NCBI RefSeq assembly: GCF_017315985.1
Contig: NZ_JAFLVR010000011.1
Location: forward strand, 1-64,000
Length of the DNA: 64,000 bases
Origin: Candidatus Enterococcus murrayae
GTDB taxonomy: Bacteria; Bacillota; Bacilli; Lactobacillales; Enterococcaceae
Direction: 5' to 3'
Shown here: one piece after another, positions 34,052 to 43,599 of the stretch
Layout of the letters: the number at the start of each line of letters is the position of its first letter
How positions within the stretch are numbered: the first letter of the stretch is position 1
The notes under the pieces: model-generated
Told to the model about the DNA's origin: nothing
The model's database searches: none
The model's input: the letters and a program-made list of their open reading frames with translations, nothing else
Program-made: the position numbers and the translations under genes

Positions 34052-35314
34052 ATGATTGAACTGAAAAAAGGCGTGCGCCTGCACGTTATTCCGACGAAAA
34101 AGTATAAAACAATTCAATTTTATGGGCGTATGACGACCCGTCTGACAAAAGAGATCATGACCAAACGTGCTTTGTTGGCGAACTTATTAGAAACCAATTC
34201 GTTACGATATCCTGATCAGACGAAGCTGAGTGCTCAATTGGCTGAGCTCTATGGTGCCAGCTTTGGCTTAAATGTTGGGCGAAAAGGAAATTTACACTGG
34301 TTAGATATTGGCCTGGGCGTGGTTAATGGAAAATACGTCGATGACCCAAAACTTTTGCCTGCTGCAATGGATTTCTTGCGGGAAGTCCTGTTTTATCCCA
34401 ATATTCAAGATGGGAAATTTGATGAACAGACGTTTCAATTAGAAAAGGAAAATCTGCAAAGCTATATCGAAACCCTGCACGAAGACAAGCAAACGATGGC
34501 ATCGTTAAAGATCAAAGAAACCTATTTCACAGATGAAGCCCAAAAGGTGCCAAGCTTTGGTACGGTAGCCGATTTAGAAAATGAAACGAATGAAAATCTA
34601 GCGGCGTATTATTATGAGATGATTACCCAAGATCAAGTAGATCTGTTTGTAATCGGTGACGTGGAAGAAGCAGAAATGGAAGAGCTGTTCAAGCGCCTGC
34701 CGTTTGTTGATCGGGAAGAAAGTTTCCCTGCCATTTATTATTATCAAAACCAGGACAATGTGATTCGCGAACAGCAGATACAAGAGACGGTGACACAAGG
34801 AAAATTGAACTTGGCTTACGCGACAGATATTTACTATGAAGATATGGAGCGCTTCGCTCTGCTGGTTTTTAATGGCTTATTCGGCGGCTTTCCCCATTCG
34901 AAATTATTTATGAATGTTCGGGAAAAGGCGAGCTTGGCTTATTACGCCTCTAGCTCCTTTGATACCTTCCGCGGATACTTGCAGGTGCAGACTGGAATCA
35001 ATAGCGATGACCGTGAGAAAGTATTGCATTTAATTGATGAACAATTGATCGAACTGCAGGCTGGTCAATTTACTGATTTGGCTTTTCAGCAAACCAAAGC
35101 GATGTTGAAGAATCATTACTTATTAGGGTTAGACAGCATGCAAAATACAATCGAGACAACTTACTTGGCGCAATGGTTGCCGCAAAGTAAACTAACAGAC
35201 GAAGAATGGCTAAGACGCTTGGCGGCTGTGACACCAAAAGATGTTCAAAGGGTCGCTAAAAAAATACGTCTGCAAGCAATCTTCTTTTTAGATGGAGGGC
35301 AGCAGAATGGCTAA
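34052..35314 (+). CDS. ymfF: M16-family peptidase-like protein without zinc motif, YmfF type
   Basis: The 420-residue protein has the two-lobed M16 fold but lacks HxxEH; the corresponding place reads ALLANLLETNS. Such inactive members pair with an active partner, here the next gene, like the alpha subunit of mitochondrial processing peptidase. A start at 34052 has AAGGAG. The gene overlaps ymfH by eight bases. In Bacilli ymfF-ymfH stand beside ymfI and rodZ. The substrate is unknown. Confidence 0.9.
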   Translation: MIELKKGVRLHVIPTKKYKTIQFYGRMTTRLTKEIMTKRALLANLLETNSLRYPDQTKLSAQLAELYGASFGLNVGRKGNLHWLDIGLGVVNGKYVDDPKLLPAAMDFLREVLFYPNIQDGKFDEQTFQLEKENLQSYIETLHEDKQTMASLKIKETYFTDEAQKVPSFGTVADLENETNENLAAYYYEMITQDQVDLFVIGDVEEAEMEELFKRLPFVDREESFPAIYYYQNQDNVIREQQIQETVTQGKLNLAYATDIYYEDMERFALLVFNGLFGGFPHSKLFMNVREKASLAYYASSSFDTFRGYLQVQTGINSDDREKVLHLIDEQLIELQAGQFTDLAFQQTKAMLKNHYLLGLDSMQNTIETTYLAQWLPQSKLTDEEWLRRLAAVTPKDVQRVAKKIRLQAIFFLDGGQQNG

Positions 35315-36599
35315 AGTAGCATATCAAAAAATCAACGAGACCTTATATAAAGAAGTTTTACCAAATGGTTTAACCGTCTATTTATTGCCAAAAGCTGGTT
35401 ATCATAAGACATATGGGTTGTTCAGCACGAATTACGGTTCGATCGACAATGAATTTATCCCGCGTGGCGGAACAGACTACATTAAAGTCCCCGACGGAAT
35501 TGCCCACTTTTTAGAACACAAAATGTTTGAAAAGGAAGACGGGGATGTATTCCAAAAATTTGGTGAGCAGGGTGCATCAGCGAATGCTTTCACCAGCTTT
35601 ACTCGAACGAGTTATCTGTTCTCAACGACGGATCAATTGGAATTGAATTTAGCGACACTATTAGATTTTGTCCAAGAGCCATATTTCACTGAAGAATCCG
35701 TGCAAAAAGAGCAGGGGATCATTGGTCAGGAAATCCAAATGTATCAAGATGATCCAAACTGGCAGCAGTTCTTCGCTATTTTAAAGAATATGTACCCGAA
35801 ACATCCGCTGCACATCGATATTGCTGGAACAATCGATTCTATTGCGGAGATTACAGCGGAAGATCTGTATACTTGCTACAATACTTTTTATCACCCTAGC
35901 AACATGACGCTATTCGTCGTAGGAAATCTGGAACCGGAAGCTTTGATGGCGTTCATTCGTAAGAATCAAGCGGAAAAAACGTTTGAAGCGCCAGAACCAA
36001 TCCAACGACGTTTTCCGCAAGAAACACCCGACGAGATCATCAAGCTTAGTGAAGAAAAAATGCCAATCACGATACCAAAAGCGATCGTGGGTGTGAAAGG
36101 ATTGGCGGAGCTGCCTGCTGATAATAAGAAACGCTTGATCTTCAAAATTTCAATGGATCTGCTGTTCCAAATGTTGGTAGGAACAACCTCACAAAATTAT
36201 TTGCGATTGTACAATGAAGGGCTGTTGGATGACAGTTTCGGGTATGAATTTTCGTTGGATCGCAGTTTCTATTTTGCTGATTTTGGCGGAGACAGTGAAG
36301 AGCCGCAAAAACTGGCCGATCATTTGACGACGATTTTACTGAATTTTGCGACCGATCCGGAGGTTAATGAAAAGAATCTGGCTTTATTGAAGAAAAAAAT
36401 GCTAGGGAAATATTTCCAATCATTAAATTCTTTAGAATATGTCGCAAATCAATTCACTCAATCTTTATATGGTGAATGGACATTGTTCGATATGCCAGAA
36501 ATCATTCAGGAAATTGAACTGGCCGATGTTTTAGCTGCGGGAGAATTATTTATCCGTAAAGAGGCGTTCACCCGCTTTTATATGGAGAAGGAGGCATAA
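35307..36599 (+). CDS. ymfH: M16-family zinc metallopeptidase, YmfH type
   Basis: The 430-residue peptidase has the inverted zinc motif HFLEH (H67, E70, H71) and the downstream Glu in KEQGIIGQE. It would form a heterodimer with the YmfF-like protein. The ATG at 35307 has GGAGGG seven bases before; the in-frame ATG at 35292 lies at that site. The stop is one base from the ymfI start. The cleaved substrate is not known. Confidence 0.92.
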   Translation: MAKVAYQKINETLYKEVLPNGLTVYLLPKAGYHKTYGLFSTNYGSIDNEFIPRGGTDYIKVPDGIAHFLEHKMFEKEDGDVFQKFGEQGASANAFTSFTRTSYLFSTTDQLELNLATLLDFVQEPYFTEESVQKEQGIIGQEIQMYQDDPNWQQFFAILKNMYPKHPLHIDIAGTIDSIAEITAEDLYTCYNTFYHPSNMTLFVVGNLEPEALMAFIRKNQAEKTFEAPEPIQRRFPQETPDEIIKLSEEKMPITIPKAIVGVKGLAELPADNKKRLIFKISMDLLFQMLVGTTSQNYLRLYNEGLLDDSFGYEFSLDRSFYFADFGGDSEEPQKLADHLTTILLNFATDPEVNEKNLALLKKKMLGKYFQSLNSLEYVANQFTQSLYGEWTLFDMPEIIQEIELADVLAAGELFIRKEAFTRFYMEKEA

Positions 36600-36600
36600 G

Positions 36601-37326
36601 ATGCCTTATGCATTAGTGATGGGCGCAAGCGGCGATATCGGGCGAGCCGTTTGCGAAAAATTGGCGGGGCAAGGCTGGTCCCTCTATTGCCACTACAATC
36701 AGCAAAAAGAAAAAGTTTTAAATTTCGTTTCAGACTTACAGAAACGTTATCCTCAGCAAGATTTTTTTATGGTATCCTTAGACATGTTGAGGGAAGCGGA
36801 AATCCCTCATTTTTTGCAACAGTTATTCCAAGTTGATGGGATTGTTTTTGCTTCGGGCTTCACTTTTTACGAGTTGTTGCCAGAGACGAAGGCTGACCAA
36901 ATGGAGGCTTTGTGGCGGGTTCATTTGAAAACACCGCTGCTTTTATTGCAGGGACTGCAAGAAAAATTGGCCGCCAATAAAAATGGTCGAGTCGTTTTCA
37001 TCGGCTCTGTTTACGGACATCGCGGAAGCAGTATGGAAACGGTCTACAGTGCTGTCAAAGGAGCTCAGGAAGCCTTCGCGAAGGCTTATGCCAAAGAGGT
37101 TGCAACATTAGGTATTACTGTGAATGTTGTCGCACCCGGAGCTGTACAGACTAAAATGAATGACAATTGGGATTCACAAGAATTGTCTGATTTGAAAGCA
37201 GAAATCCCTTTAGGCCGCTTAGCAGATCCCAAAGAGGTCGCGGCAGCCTGCAACTATTTATTTTCTAAAGAAGCCGGTTATACAACGGGGATTGTTCTGC
37301 CTGTTGCTGGCGGTTGGATGGAATAA
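36601..37326 (+). CDS. ymfI: Short-chain dehydrogenase YmfI (EF-P 5-aminopentanone reductase type)
   Basis: The 241-residue SDR has the cofactor motif GASGDIG near residue 8 and the catalytic Ser-Tyr-Lys as SVYG, then YSAVKGA. In B. subtilis YmfI reduces the aminopentanone group on elongation factor P to 5-aminopentanol. The same position behind ymfF-ymfH supports that role, although sequence alone would also allow a FabG-like reductase. It starts one base after ymfH. Confidence 0.85.
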   Translation: MPYALVMGASGDIGRAVCEKLAGQGWSLYCHYNQQKEKVLNFVSDLQKRYPQQDFFMVSLDMLREAEIPHFLQQLFQVDGIVFASGFTFYELLPETKADQMEALWRVHLKTPLLLLQGLQEKLAANKNGRVVFIGSVYGHRGSSMETVYSAVKGAQEAFAKAYAKEVATLGITVNVVAPGAVQTKMNDNWDSQELSDLKAEIPLGRLADPKEVAAACNYLFSKEAGYTTGIVLPVAGGWME

Positions 37327-37345
37327 GGACAAGCGTTGCTTCATT

Positions 37346-37384
37346 ACTATGAATTAGGATTTCAGTCCAAACTATGAATTAGGA
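37346..37384 (+). repeat. Direct repeat containing the ribosome site of rodZ
   Basis: ACTATGAATTAGGA occurs at 37346-37359 and again at 37371-37384. The second copy supplies the AGGAG used by the GTG at 37397; the first is a spare copy without a start codon. Confidence 0.6.
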
Positions 37385-37396
37385 GTAGAGAATCAA

Positions 37397-38263
37397 GTGG
37401 CTAGTATTAATATTGGAGAAACGTTACGCAAAGCCCGTATCGATAAAAAAATCAGTCTAGATGAACTGCAGCAGCGCACGAAAATCCAAAAACGTTATTT
37501 GCTGGCAATCGAAGAAAACGACTTTCAAGAATTGCCTAGTGATTACTATTTGCGGACGTTCATTCGACAATATGCTGATGAGGTGAAACTTGACGGCAAT
37601 CATTTGATCGATGTTTTGGATGGCAAGGATCAGCCGTTGCCGAGTTATCCGGAATTGGAAACTGTCGACGAGCTAAGAAAAAATAAACATGCTGAAAATC
37701 CTACCCGCGCTCGTTTTAGGGCGACGATGCCGATGGTCGTTTTGGGACTCGTGGCATTAGCGATTATTGCTGTGGTAGGCTACATAACTTGGTTAGACCA
37801 TCAAGAGACTGCAATTATTCCAGAAAATAGTTCTGTTCAAGTTGAACGTTCAGATGTTTCTTCATCCTCAGCGGAAAAGGTTTCATCAACGCAGCCGAAA
37901 CCGACAACGGAATCATCGAAGAAACCGGAAAAACCTAAAATGGCGTTTGCGATGGAAAATAATACAACGAACGAGGCAACGATGAAAGTGGAGAATGCGG
38001 AAAAACCATTAAAAATCACTTTCACGGGAAAAGAACGCGTATGGGTCGGTGTACAGATAAACGGTGCTTTGACGTATCAATACACGCTGCAACCAGGAGA
38101 ATCACAAACAACCGAATTGCCAGACGACGCAGCCCAAGCCGTGATTACTGTAGGGATGGCGAAATATGCTGAAATCAAAGTCAATGATCAGACACTTGAT
38201 TTTCAGCCGGGAGACTCGTTGCTGAAAAAGAATGTGACGCTGAATATCGCCTATGCGTCTTAG
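37397..38263 (+). CDS. rodZ: RodZ-like helix-turn-helix membrane protein (YmfM type)
   Basis: The 288-residue protein has an N-terminal HTH_25 domain (about 5-75, IGETLRKARIDKKISLDELQ), a membrane helix at about 111-132, a Ser/Thr/Lys/Pro linker and a C-terminal beta-rich domain (about 200-288). RodZ links MreB filaments to cell-wall elongation; in enterococci, which are ovoid, the partner may differ. The start is a GTG with AGGAG 13 bases before. pgsA follows after 35 bases. Confidence 0.88.
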   Translation: MASINIGETLRKARIDKKISLDELQQRTKIQKRYLLAIEENDFQELPSDYYLRTFIRQYADEVKLDGNHLIDVLDGKDQPLPSYPELETVDELRKNKHAENPTRARFRATMPMVVLGLVALAIIAVVGYITWLDHQETAIIPENSSVQVERSDVSSSSAEKVSSTQPKPTTESSKKPEKPKMAFAMENNTTNEATMKVENAEKPLKITFTGKERVWVGVQINGALTYQYTLQPGESQTTELPDDAAQAVITVGMAKYAEIKVNDQTLDFQPGDSLLKKNVTLNIAYAS

Positions 38264-38298
38264 GGACGTGTGTTAAATAGAATTAGGAGGAATCAACA

Positions 38299-38880
38299 AT
38301 GAATTTACCAAATAAATTGACTGTCATTCGGATCTTTATGATTCCGGTGTTCATGATCGTTGTATTGGCGCCATGGGATTGGGGAACATTGCAAATCGGA
38401 AATACTAGTTTAGCGGTAACGCAGCTAGTCGGAGCAATTATTTTTGCAGTAGCCAGCTATACGGATCACTTAGATGGTAAAATTGCCCGAGCTCGCGGGT
38501 TAGTGACTAACTTTGGAAAATTTGCTGATCCATTAGCGGATAAGATGCTTGTAATGACAGCCTTTATCATATTAGTGGAGCAAGGAAAAGCACCTTCATG
38601 GGTGATCGCTATCATCGTTTGTCGTGAATTAGCAGTAACTGGTTTGCGTCTATTGATTGTGGAGCAAGGCGGCGGTGTTATGGCCGCAGCGATGCCGGGG
38701 AAAATCAAGACGGCCACACAGATGGTTGGGATCGTATTGCTTTACCTTAACAACGTACCGTTTAATTTTATCGGTATTCCAGTGGATCAAATCATGTTGT
38801 ATGTCTGCCTATTCTTCACGATTTATTCAGGATATGACTACTTTGCTAAAAACACATCGATCTTTAAAGGCTCGATGTAA
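38299..38880 (+). CDS. pgsA: CDP-diacylglycerol-glycerol-3-phosphate 3-phosphatidyltransferase
   Basis: The 193-residue integral membrane enzyme makes phosphatidylglycerol phosphate from CDP-diacylglycerol and glycerol-3-phosphate. It has the CDP-alcohol phosphotransferase motif D-x2-DG-x2-AR-x8-G-x3-D-x3-D, visible from DHLDGKIARARG to FADPLADKM (about 56-83). Phosphatidylglycerol is also the substrate of MprF encoded further on. It is full length and preceded by AGGAGG. Confidence 0.95.
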   Translation: MNLPNKLTVIRIFMIPVFMIVVLAPWDWGTLQIGNTSLAVTQLVGAIIFAVASYTDHLDGKIARARGLVTNFGKFADPLADKMLVMTAFIILVEQGKAPSWVIAIIVCRELAVTGLRLLIVEQGGGVMAAAMPGKIKTATQMVGIVLLYLNNVPFNFIGIPVDQIMLYVCLFFTIYSGYDYFAKNTSIFKGSM

Positions 38881-38890
38881 TAGAAATTTT

Positions 38891-38921
38891 GGAGCGATAC
38901 TCTTAGGTATCGTTCTTTTTT
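38891..38921 (+). terminator. Terminator after pgsA
   Basis: GAGCGATAC and GTATCGTTC pair around a six-base loop, and T6 follows. Confidence 0.75.
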
Positions 38922-39079
38922 ACGTCGTTTGCGTACATTAAAATGAAGTAGACTAAAAAAACCAAAAATAGAGTGATCATGCGTACACCGATAAATAAGT
39001 TTGCCAATCACTCCTTAAATTCAGTTTTTTCTGTTATAGTTGAGAAAAAATGGCGTATCTTTAGAAAGAAGAGGGACGA

Positions 39080-40327
39080 ATGAAAGCAGAAATTATTGCC
39101 GTGGGCACAGAACTTTTATTAGGGCAGGTCGTGAATACCAATGCGACTTTCCTATCAGAAAAACTAGCGGATATGGGAATCGAAGTCTATTTCCATACCG
39201 TTGTTGGCGACAATCCGCAGCGTTTGGAAGAATTGCTTCAATTAGCGGATACACGCAGTGAATTGATTCTTTTATGCGGCGGGTTAGGACCAACTGACGA
39301 TGATTTGACAAAAAATGTATTAGCTGACCATGTAGGTGTTCCACTCGTTCAAAATCAAGCAGGCTTAGAGGCATTAAATGGGTTCTTTGCACAACGGCAA
39401 AGCACTATGACACCGAATAACTTGCGGCAAATCGAAACATTGCAAGATGGGATCCCATTGCCGAACCGAACGGGTCTAGCAATCGGCTGCTTATACAAAG
39501 GTGAAAAAAATAATTACATTCTATTACCAGGACCTCCAAGTGAACTGAAACCGATGTTCTTGGAGCAGGCGCGTCCATTACTGGAGAAGGAATTTCCTAC
39601 GACAGAAAAATTAACTTCACGAGTATTGCGCTTTTTCGGTATTGGTGAATCGAAATTAGTGACCGATCTGGCAGAAATGATCGAACAGCAGTCGAATCCG
39701 ACGATCGCGCCTTACGCGAAGCCCAACGAAGTGACATTGCGCATCACTGCGAAAACGGAAGATGAACTCTCCGCGAATGCTTTATTAGATCAGACAGAAG
39801 CAGAAATTTTAGCCAAAGTTGGCGAATTCTTTTACGGCTATGGTGAAGAGAACAGCTTAGTTCAAGTTGTCGTAGATTTGTTAAAAGAAAGAGGCTTGAG
39901 TATTACAGCGGCAGAAAGTTTAACTGCGGGTGAATTTCAAGCAACTTTAGGCACGATTCCAGGAGTTTCAGCAGTTTTCCCAGGAGGTTTTGTAACCTAC
40001 TCAAAAGAGACAAAGGCGGACTTCCTAGGAATTGATCCGGCTCTTTTAGAGCGCACCGGTGTTGTCAGCGAAGAATGTGCTAAGGAGATGGCAGAGGCTG
40101 CTCTGCGCCTTGCTGGTACCGATTATGCGTTGTCCTTTACTGGCGTGGCCGGCCCTGATGAATTAGAAGGAAAACCAAAAGGGACTGTTTATATTGGATT
40201 AGCACAAAAAAATGGCAAAACGATCGTCACAGAGAACCATTTTACTCGTGATCGTTTTTACGTTCGACATAGTTCAGTGATGAAGGGCTTGGATATGCTT
40301 CGAAGAGCAATTCTAAATAAAAATTAA
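39080..40327 (+). CDS. cinA: CinA-like competence/damage-inducible protein
   Basis: The 415-residue protein has an N-terminal MoCF/MPT-binding domain (about 1-170, with [16 protein letters not shown] and [11 protein letters not shown]) and a C-terminal CinA amidase domain (about 250-415, with [11 protein letters not shown] and [16 protein letters not shown]). The C-terminal half deamidates nicotinamide mononucleotide in some species, and the N-terminal half is a pyrophosphatase-like domain. It lies before recA as in streptococci, but a LexA box and promoter separate them. Confidence 0.93.
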   Translation: MKAEIIAVGTELLLGQVVNTNATFLSEKLADMGIEVYFHTVVGDNPQRLEELLQLADTRSELILLCGGLGPTDDDLTKNVLADHVGVPLVQNQAGLEALNGFFAQRQSTMTPNNLRQIETLQDGIPLPNRTGLAIGCLYKGEKNNYILLPGPPSELKPMFLEQARPLLEKEFPTTEKLTSRVLRFFGIGESKLVTDLAEMIEQQSNPTIAPYAKPNEVTLRITAKTEDELSANALLDQTEAEILAKVGEFFYGYGEENSLVQVVVDLLKERGLSITAAESLTAGEFQATLGTIPGVSAVFPGGFVTYSKETKADFLGIDPALLERTGVVSEECAKEMAEAALRLAGTDYALSFTGVAGPDELEGKPKGTVYIGLAQKNGKTIVTENHFTRDRFYVRHSSVMKGLDMLRRAILNKN

Positions 40328-40332
40328 AAAAC

Positions 40333-40346
40333 CGAATGTTTGTTCG
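40333..40346. promoter_or_regulatory. LexA (DinR) operator of recA
   Basis: CGAATGTTTGTTCG differs by one base from CGAAC-N4-GTTCG and lies just before the recA -35. With its flanking A and T runs it could also end cinA transcripts. Confidence 0.7.
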
Positions 40347-40354
40347 TTTTTTGC

Positions 40355-40383
40355 TTGCTTTTTTGATTTTAAACCGATAAACT
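40355..40383 (+). promoter_or_regulatory. recA promoter
   Basis: TTGCTT (40355-40360) and TAAACT (40378-40383) are 17 bases apart. The leader carries ACGAAATAGGAGG, a motif shared with purR and glmU. Confidence 0.6.
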
Positions 40384-40450
40384 AGGGATATTGAAAAAGC
40401 AATAATGATGTGGAAAGCATGTTTATTATACGAAATAGGAGGATCAGTTA

Positions 40451-41500
40451 TTGGCTAATGATCGCAAGGCAGCTTTAGATGCTGCAATGAAGAAGATTGA
40501 AAAGAACTACGGAAAAGGTTCGATCATGAAATTAGGAGAAAAGGTCGACCAGCAGATTTCAACGATTCCAAGCGGCTCTTTAGCGCTAGACGTTGCATTG
40601 GGTGTGGGTGGTTACCCTCGCGGACGGATTATTGAAGTTTATGGTCCAGAAAGTTCTGGTAAAACAACGGTAGCATTGCATGCTATCGCGGAAGTTCAAA
40701 AACATGGCGGGACAGCGGCCTTTATCGACGCTGAACACGCATTGGACCCTCAATACGCACAACGTTTAGGCGTAAACATCGATGAGCTGCTGCTTTCTCA
40801 ACCAGATACTGGTGAGCAAGGGCTGGAAATCGCGGACGCATTAGTGTCCAGTGGGGCAGTAGATATTATTGTGATTGACTCGGTAGCGGCGTTAGTCCCT
40901 CGAGCTGAGATCGATGGTGAAATGGGAGATGCCCATGTTGGTTTGCAAGCTCGTTTGATGTCGCAAGCATTGCGTAAATTATCCGGCTCGATCAACAAAA
41001 CGAAGACGATCGCCGTCTTCATCAACCAAATTCGGGAAAAAGTCGGCGTAATGTTCGGTAACCCTGAAACGACCCCTGGTGGACGTGCATTGAAATTCTA
41101 CGCAACGGTTCGTTTAGAAGTCCGTCGTGCTGAACAATTGAAAAACGGGACAGACATCATTGGTAACCGTACGAAGATCAAAGTTGTGAAAAACAAGGTG
41201 GCTCCTCCGTTTAAAATCGCTGAGGTAGATTTGATGTACGGTCGGGGAATCTCGCAAGAAGGCGAACTCTTAGACATGGCTGTAGAACAAGACATTATCG
41301 ACAAGAGCGGCGCTTGGTATGGCTATAAAGAGGACCGAATCGGCCAAGGGCGTGAAAATGCCAAGAAATATCTGGCGGATCATCCAGAAATGATGGCAGA
41401 GGTCGCTACGCGGGTTCGGGCAGCTTACGGCATCGGAGAAGAAGGCGATGTGGCGGAAGCAGATGAAGCCGGACAAGAAGAACTACCATTAGATGAATAA
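40451..41500 (+). CDS. recA: Recombinase RecA
   Basis: The 349-residue protein forms filaments on single-stranded DNA, catalyses strand exchange and triggers LexA self-cleavage. It has Walker A GPESSGKT near residue 67, Walker [13 protein letters not shown] near 140, and loops L1 and L2 ([28 protein letters not shown]). The C-terminal acidic tail is normal. The start is a TTG with AGGAGG upstream. A strong terminator follows. Confidence 0.98.
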   Translation: MANDRKAALDAAMKKIEKNYGKGSIMKLGEKVDQQISTIPSGSLALDVALGVGGYPRGRIIEVYGPESSGKTTVALHAIAEVQKHGGTAAFIDAEHALDPQYAQRLGVNIDELLLSQPDTGEQGLEIADALVSSGAVDIIVIDSVAALVPRAEIDGEMGDAHVGLQARLMSQALRKLSGSINKTKTIAVFINQIREKVGVMFGNPETTPGGRALKFYATVRLEVRRAEQLKNGTDIIGNRTKIKVVKNKVAPPFKIAEVDLMYGRGISQEGELLDMAVEQDIIDKSGAWYGYKEDRIGQGRENAKKYLADHPEMMAEVATRVRAAYGIGEEGDVAEADEAGQEELPLDE

Positions 41501-41511
41501 AAAACAAATGG

Positions 41512-41556
41512 ACACTAATGACAATGCGTAGTCGCGGGGTCATTAGTGTTTTTTTT
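41512..41556 (+). terminator. recA terminator
   Basis: ACACTAATGAC pairs with GTCATTAGTGT and T8 follows. Confidence 0.85.
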
Positions 41557-41753
41557 CGTGACTTTTCAAAACAAATCAAAGCGCTTTATTAGAGCCGTTG
41601 GCAAAAGAGAAATAAAGTTGACACGCTATCAGACAAACATTAGAATAAAGTTGTGTGACTCTCACACATATGCAAGTAGGCATATTGATAATTTGACATT
41701 CGTTTATCAAAAAACTACAGATAGGTAAATAAGATAGTACGGAGGTGGATTTA

Positions 41754-43310
41754 ATGTTAGTTCCTATTCTCCTCGCTATCATCGGTTTAATTGTCGGTCT
41801 TGGTTTGGGTTTCGTGGCAGCAAAAGCACGCCATGAAAAAGAAATTGATGGGGCACAAAACACAGCTAGAGGGATCATTACGCATGCAAATAAAGAAGCA
41901 GAGACCTTAAAGAAAGAAGCTTTGTTGGAAGCCAAGGAAGAAAACCAGCAGTATCGCGCACAAGTTGAAAGTGAGTTGAAAGAAAGCAGACAAGAATTAA
42001 AATCGCAAGAAAATCGCTTGCTTCAAAGAGAACAGACTTTAGATCGTAAAGACGACTCTCTCGAGAAGCGTGAGCACTCACTGGAAGAAAAAGAAACAAA
42101 AATCAGTGCTAGACAGCAATTAATTGACGAGCGAGAAAAAGATGTAGAACAACTGATTGAAGAACAACAAACAAAATTGGAACAAGTTGCTTCTTTAACG
42201 AAAGATGAAGCGAAAGAAGTAATTATGAAGACGACTGAAGAGGAATTGAACCATGAGTTAACTGTGATGGTCAAGGAATCTGAGCAACGTGCGAAAGAAG
42301 AAGCCGATCGCAAAGCCAAAAATCTTTTGGCGATGGCTATTCAACGTTGTGGTGCCGATGCTGTTTCTGAAACGACTGTTTCGGTAGTTACGCTGCCAAA
42401 TGATGAGATGAAAGGTCGCATTATTGGACGTGAAGGCCGTAATATTCGGACATTGGAAACATTGACGGGGATCGATTTGATCATCGATGATACGCCAGAA
42501 GCAGTCGTTCTATCCGGCTTTGATCCAATCAGACGGGAAATTGCCCGTATGACGTTAGAGAAATTGATTCAAGATGGTCGGATTCATCCGGCACGGATCG
42601 AAGAAATGGTTGAAAAATCTCGCAAAGAAATGGATGAGCGTATTCGTGAATACGGGGAACAGGCAGCCTTTGAAGTGGGCGCCCACACCTTGCATCCAGA
42701 TTTGATCAAGATTTTAGGACGGTTACATTTCCGGACCAGCTATGGTCAAAATGTACTGAACCACTCGATCGAAGTGGCCAAACTAACGGGCGTTTTAGCT
42801 GCAGAGTTAGGCGAAAATGTTCAATTGGCACAGCGCGCAGGCTTGCTTCATGACATTGGTAAAGCACTCGATCATGAAATCGAAGGCTCTCACGTTGAAA
42901 TTGGTGCAGAGTTAGCTGCCAAATATCGTGAAAACCCTGTTGTGATCAATGCTATTGCCTCTCACCATGGGGATACAGAAGCAACTTCAGTAATCTCTGT
43001 TTTAGTAGCCGCTGCCGATGCAGTGTCAGCCGCTAGACCAGGGGCACGGAGCGAGTCCTTAGAAAACTATATCCGTCGTTTGGAAAACTTGGAAAATATT
43101 TCAAATAGTTTTGACGGAGTGGATTCAAGCTTTGCTGTCCAAGCAGGGCGTGAAGTACGTGTCATGGTCAAACCAGAAGAAATCTCTGATTTAGATTCCG
43201 TTCGTTTAGTTCGCGACATTCGCCGCAGAATCGAAGATGAATTGGATTATCCAGGACACATCAAAGTGGTCGTTATTCGTGAAACACGAGCAACCGATTA
43301 TGCAAAATAG
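41754..43310 (+). CDS. rny: Ribonuclease Y
   Basis: The 518-residue membrane endonuclease starts mRNA decay in Firmicutes. It has an N-terminal membrane helix (about 2-22), a long coiled coil rich in Glu, Lys and Gln (about 25-200), a KH domain (about 210-270, [15 protein letters not shown]) and an HD domain (about 330-430, [10 protein letters not shown]). The ATG at 41754 has GGAGG upstream; the GTG three codons before is less likely. Confidence 0.97.
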   Translation: MLVPILLAIIGLIVGLGLGFVAAKARHEKEIDGAQNTARGIITHANKEAETLKKEALLEAKEENQQYRAQVESELKESRQELKSQENRLLQREQTLDRKDDSLEKREHSLEEKETKISARQQLIDEREKDVEQLIEEQQTKLEQVASLTKDEAKEVIMKTTEEELNHELTVMVKESEQRAKEEADRKAKNLLAMAIQRCGADAVSETTVSVVTLPNDEMKGRIIGREGRNIRTLETLTGIDLIIDDTPEAVVLSGFDPIRREIARMTLEKLIQDGRIHPARIEEMVEKSRKEMDERIREYGEQAAFEVGAHTLHPDLIKILGRLHFRTSYGQNVLNHSIEVAKLTGVLAAELGENVQLAQRAGLLHDIGKALDHEIEGSHVEIGAELAAKYRENPVVINAIASHHGDTEATSVISVLVAAADAVSAARPGARSESLENYIRRLENLENISNSFDGVDSSFAVQAGREVRVMVKPEEISDLDSVRLVRDIRRRIEDELDYPGHIKVVVIRETRATDYAK

Positions 43311-43345
43311 TAAAAAGCCTCAGTTTTGAGGCTTTTTATTTTTTC
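43311..43345 (+). terminator. rny terminator
   Basis: AAAAAGCCTCA and TGAGGCTTTTT pair around GTTT, with further T. The 250 bases after it, up to mprF, hold no structure I can support. Confidence 0.85.
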
Positions 43346-43599
43346 CCTTTTACTCATAATTTTACGGCAACCCTGTAAAAATGACTTCTTGACTTTATGC
43401 GAACTGAAAAACGTACTTTCCTGCAATTTGAATACCAGCAATTTTATTATATAGCTTCAATTATTCCATGAAATCATGAAGAATTGCGTCAAAATTATAA
43501 CAAATATATTTTTAAGGGAATCATAATTTTAAAAGGATAGCTTCAAAACAAGAATTCATTTAAAATAGAGTACAAGAAAAGAAAGAATGGAGTAGAAGG

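Noticed and set aside
40331-40356. Plain terminator for cinA at the recA SOS box
   Set aside because: The short stem could end transcripts, but the fit to the LexA box and its place before the recA -35 are the better explanation.
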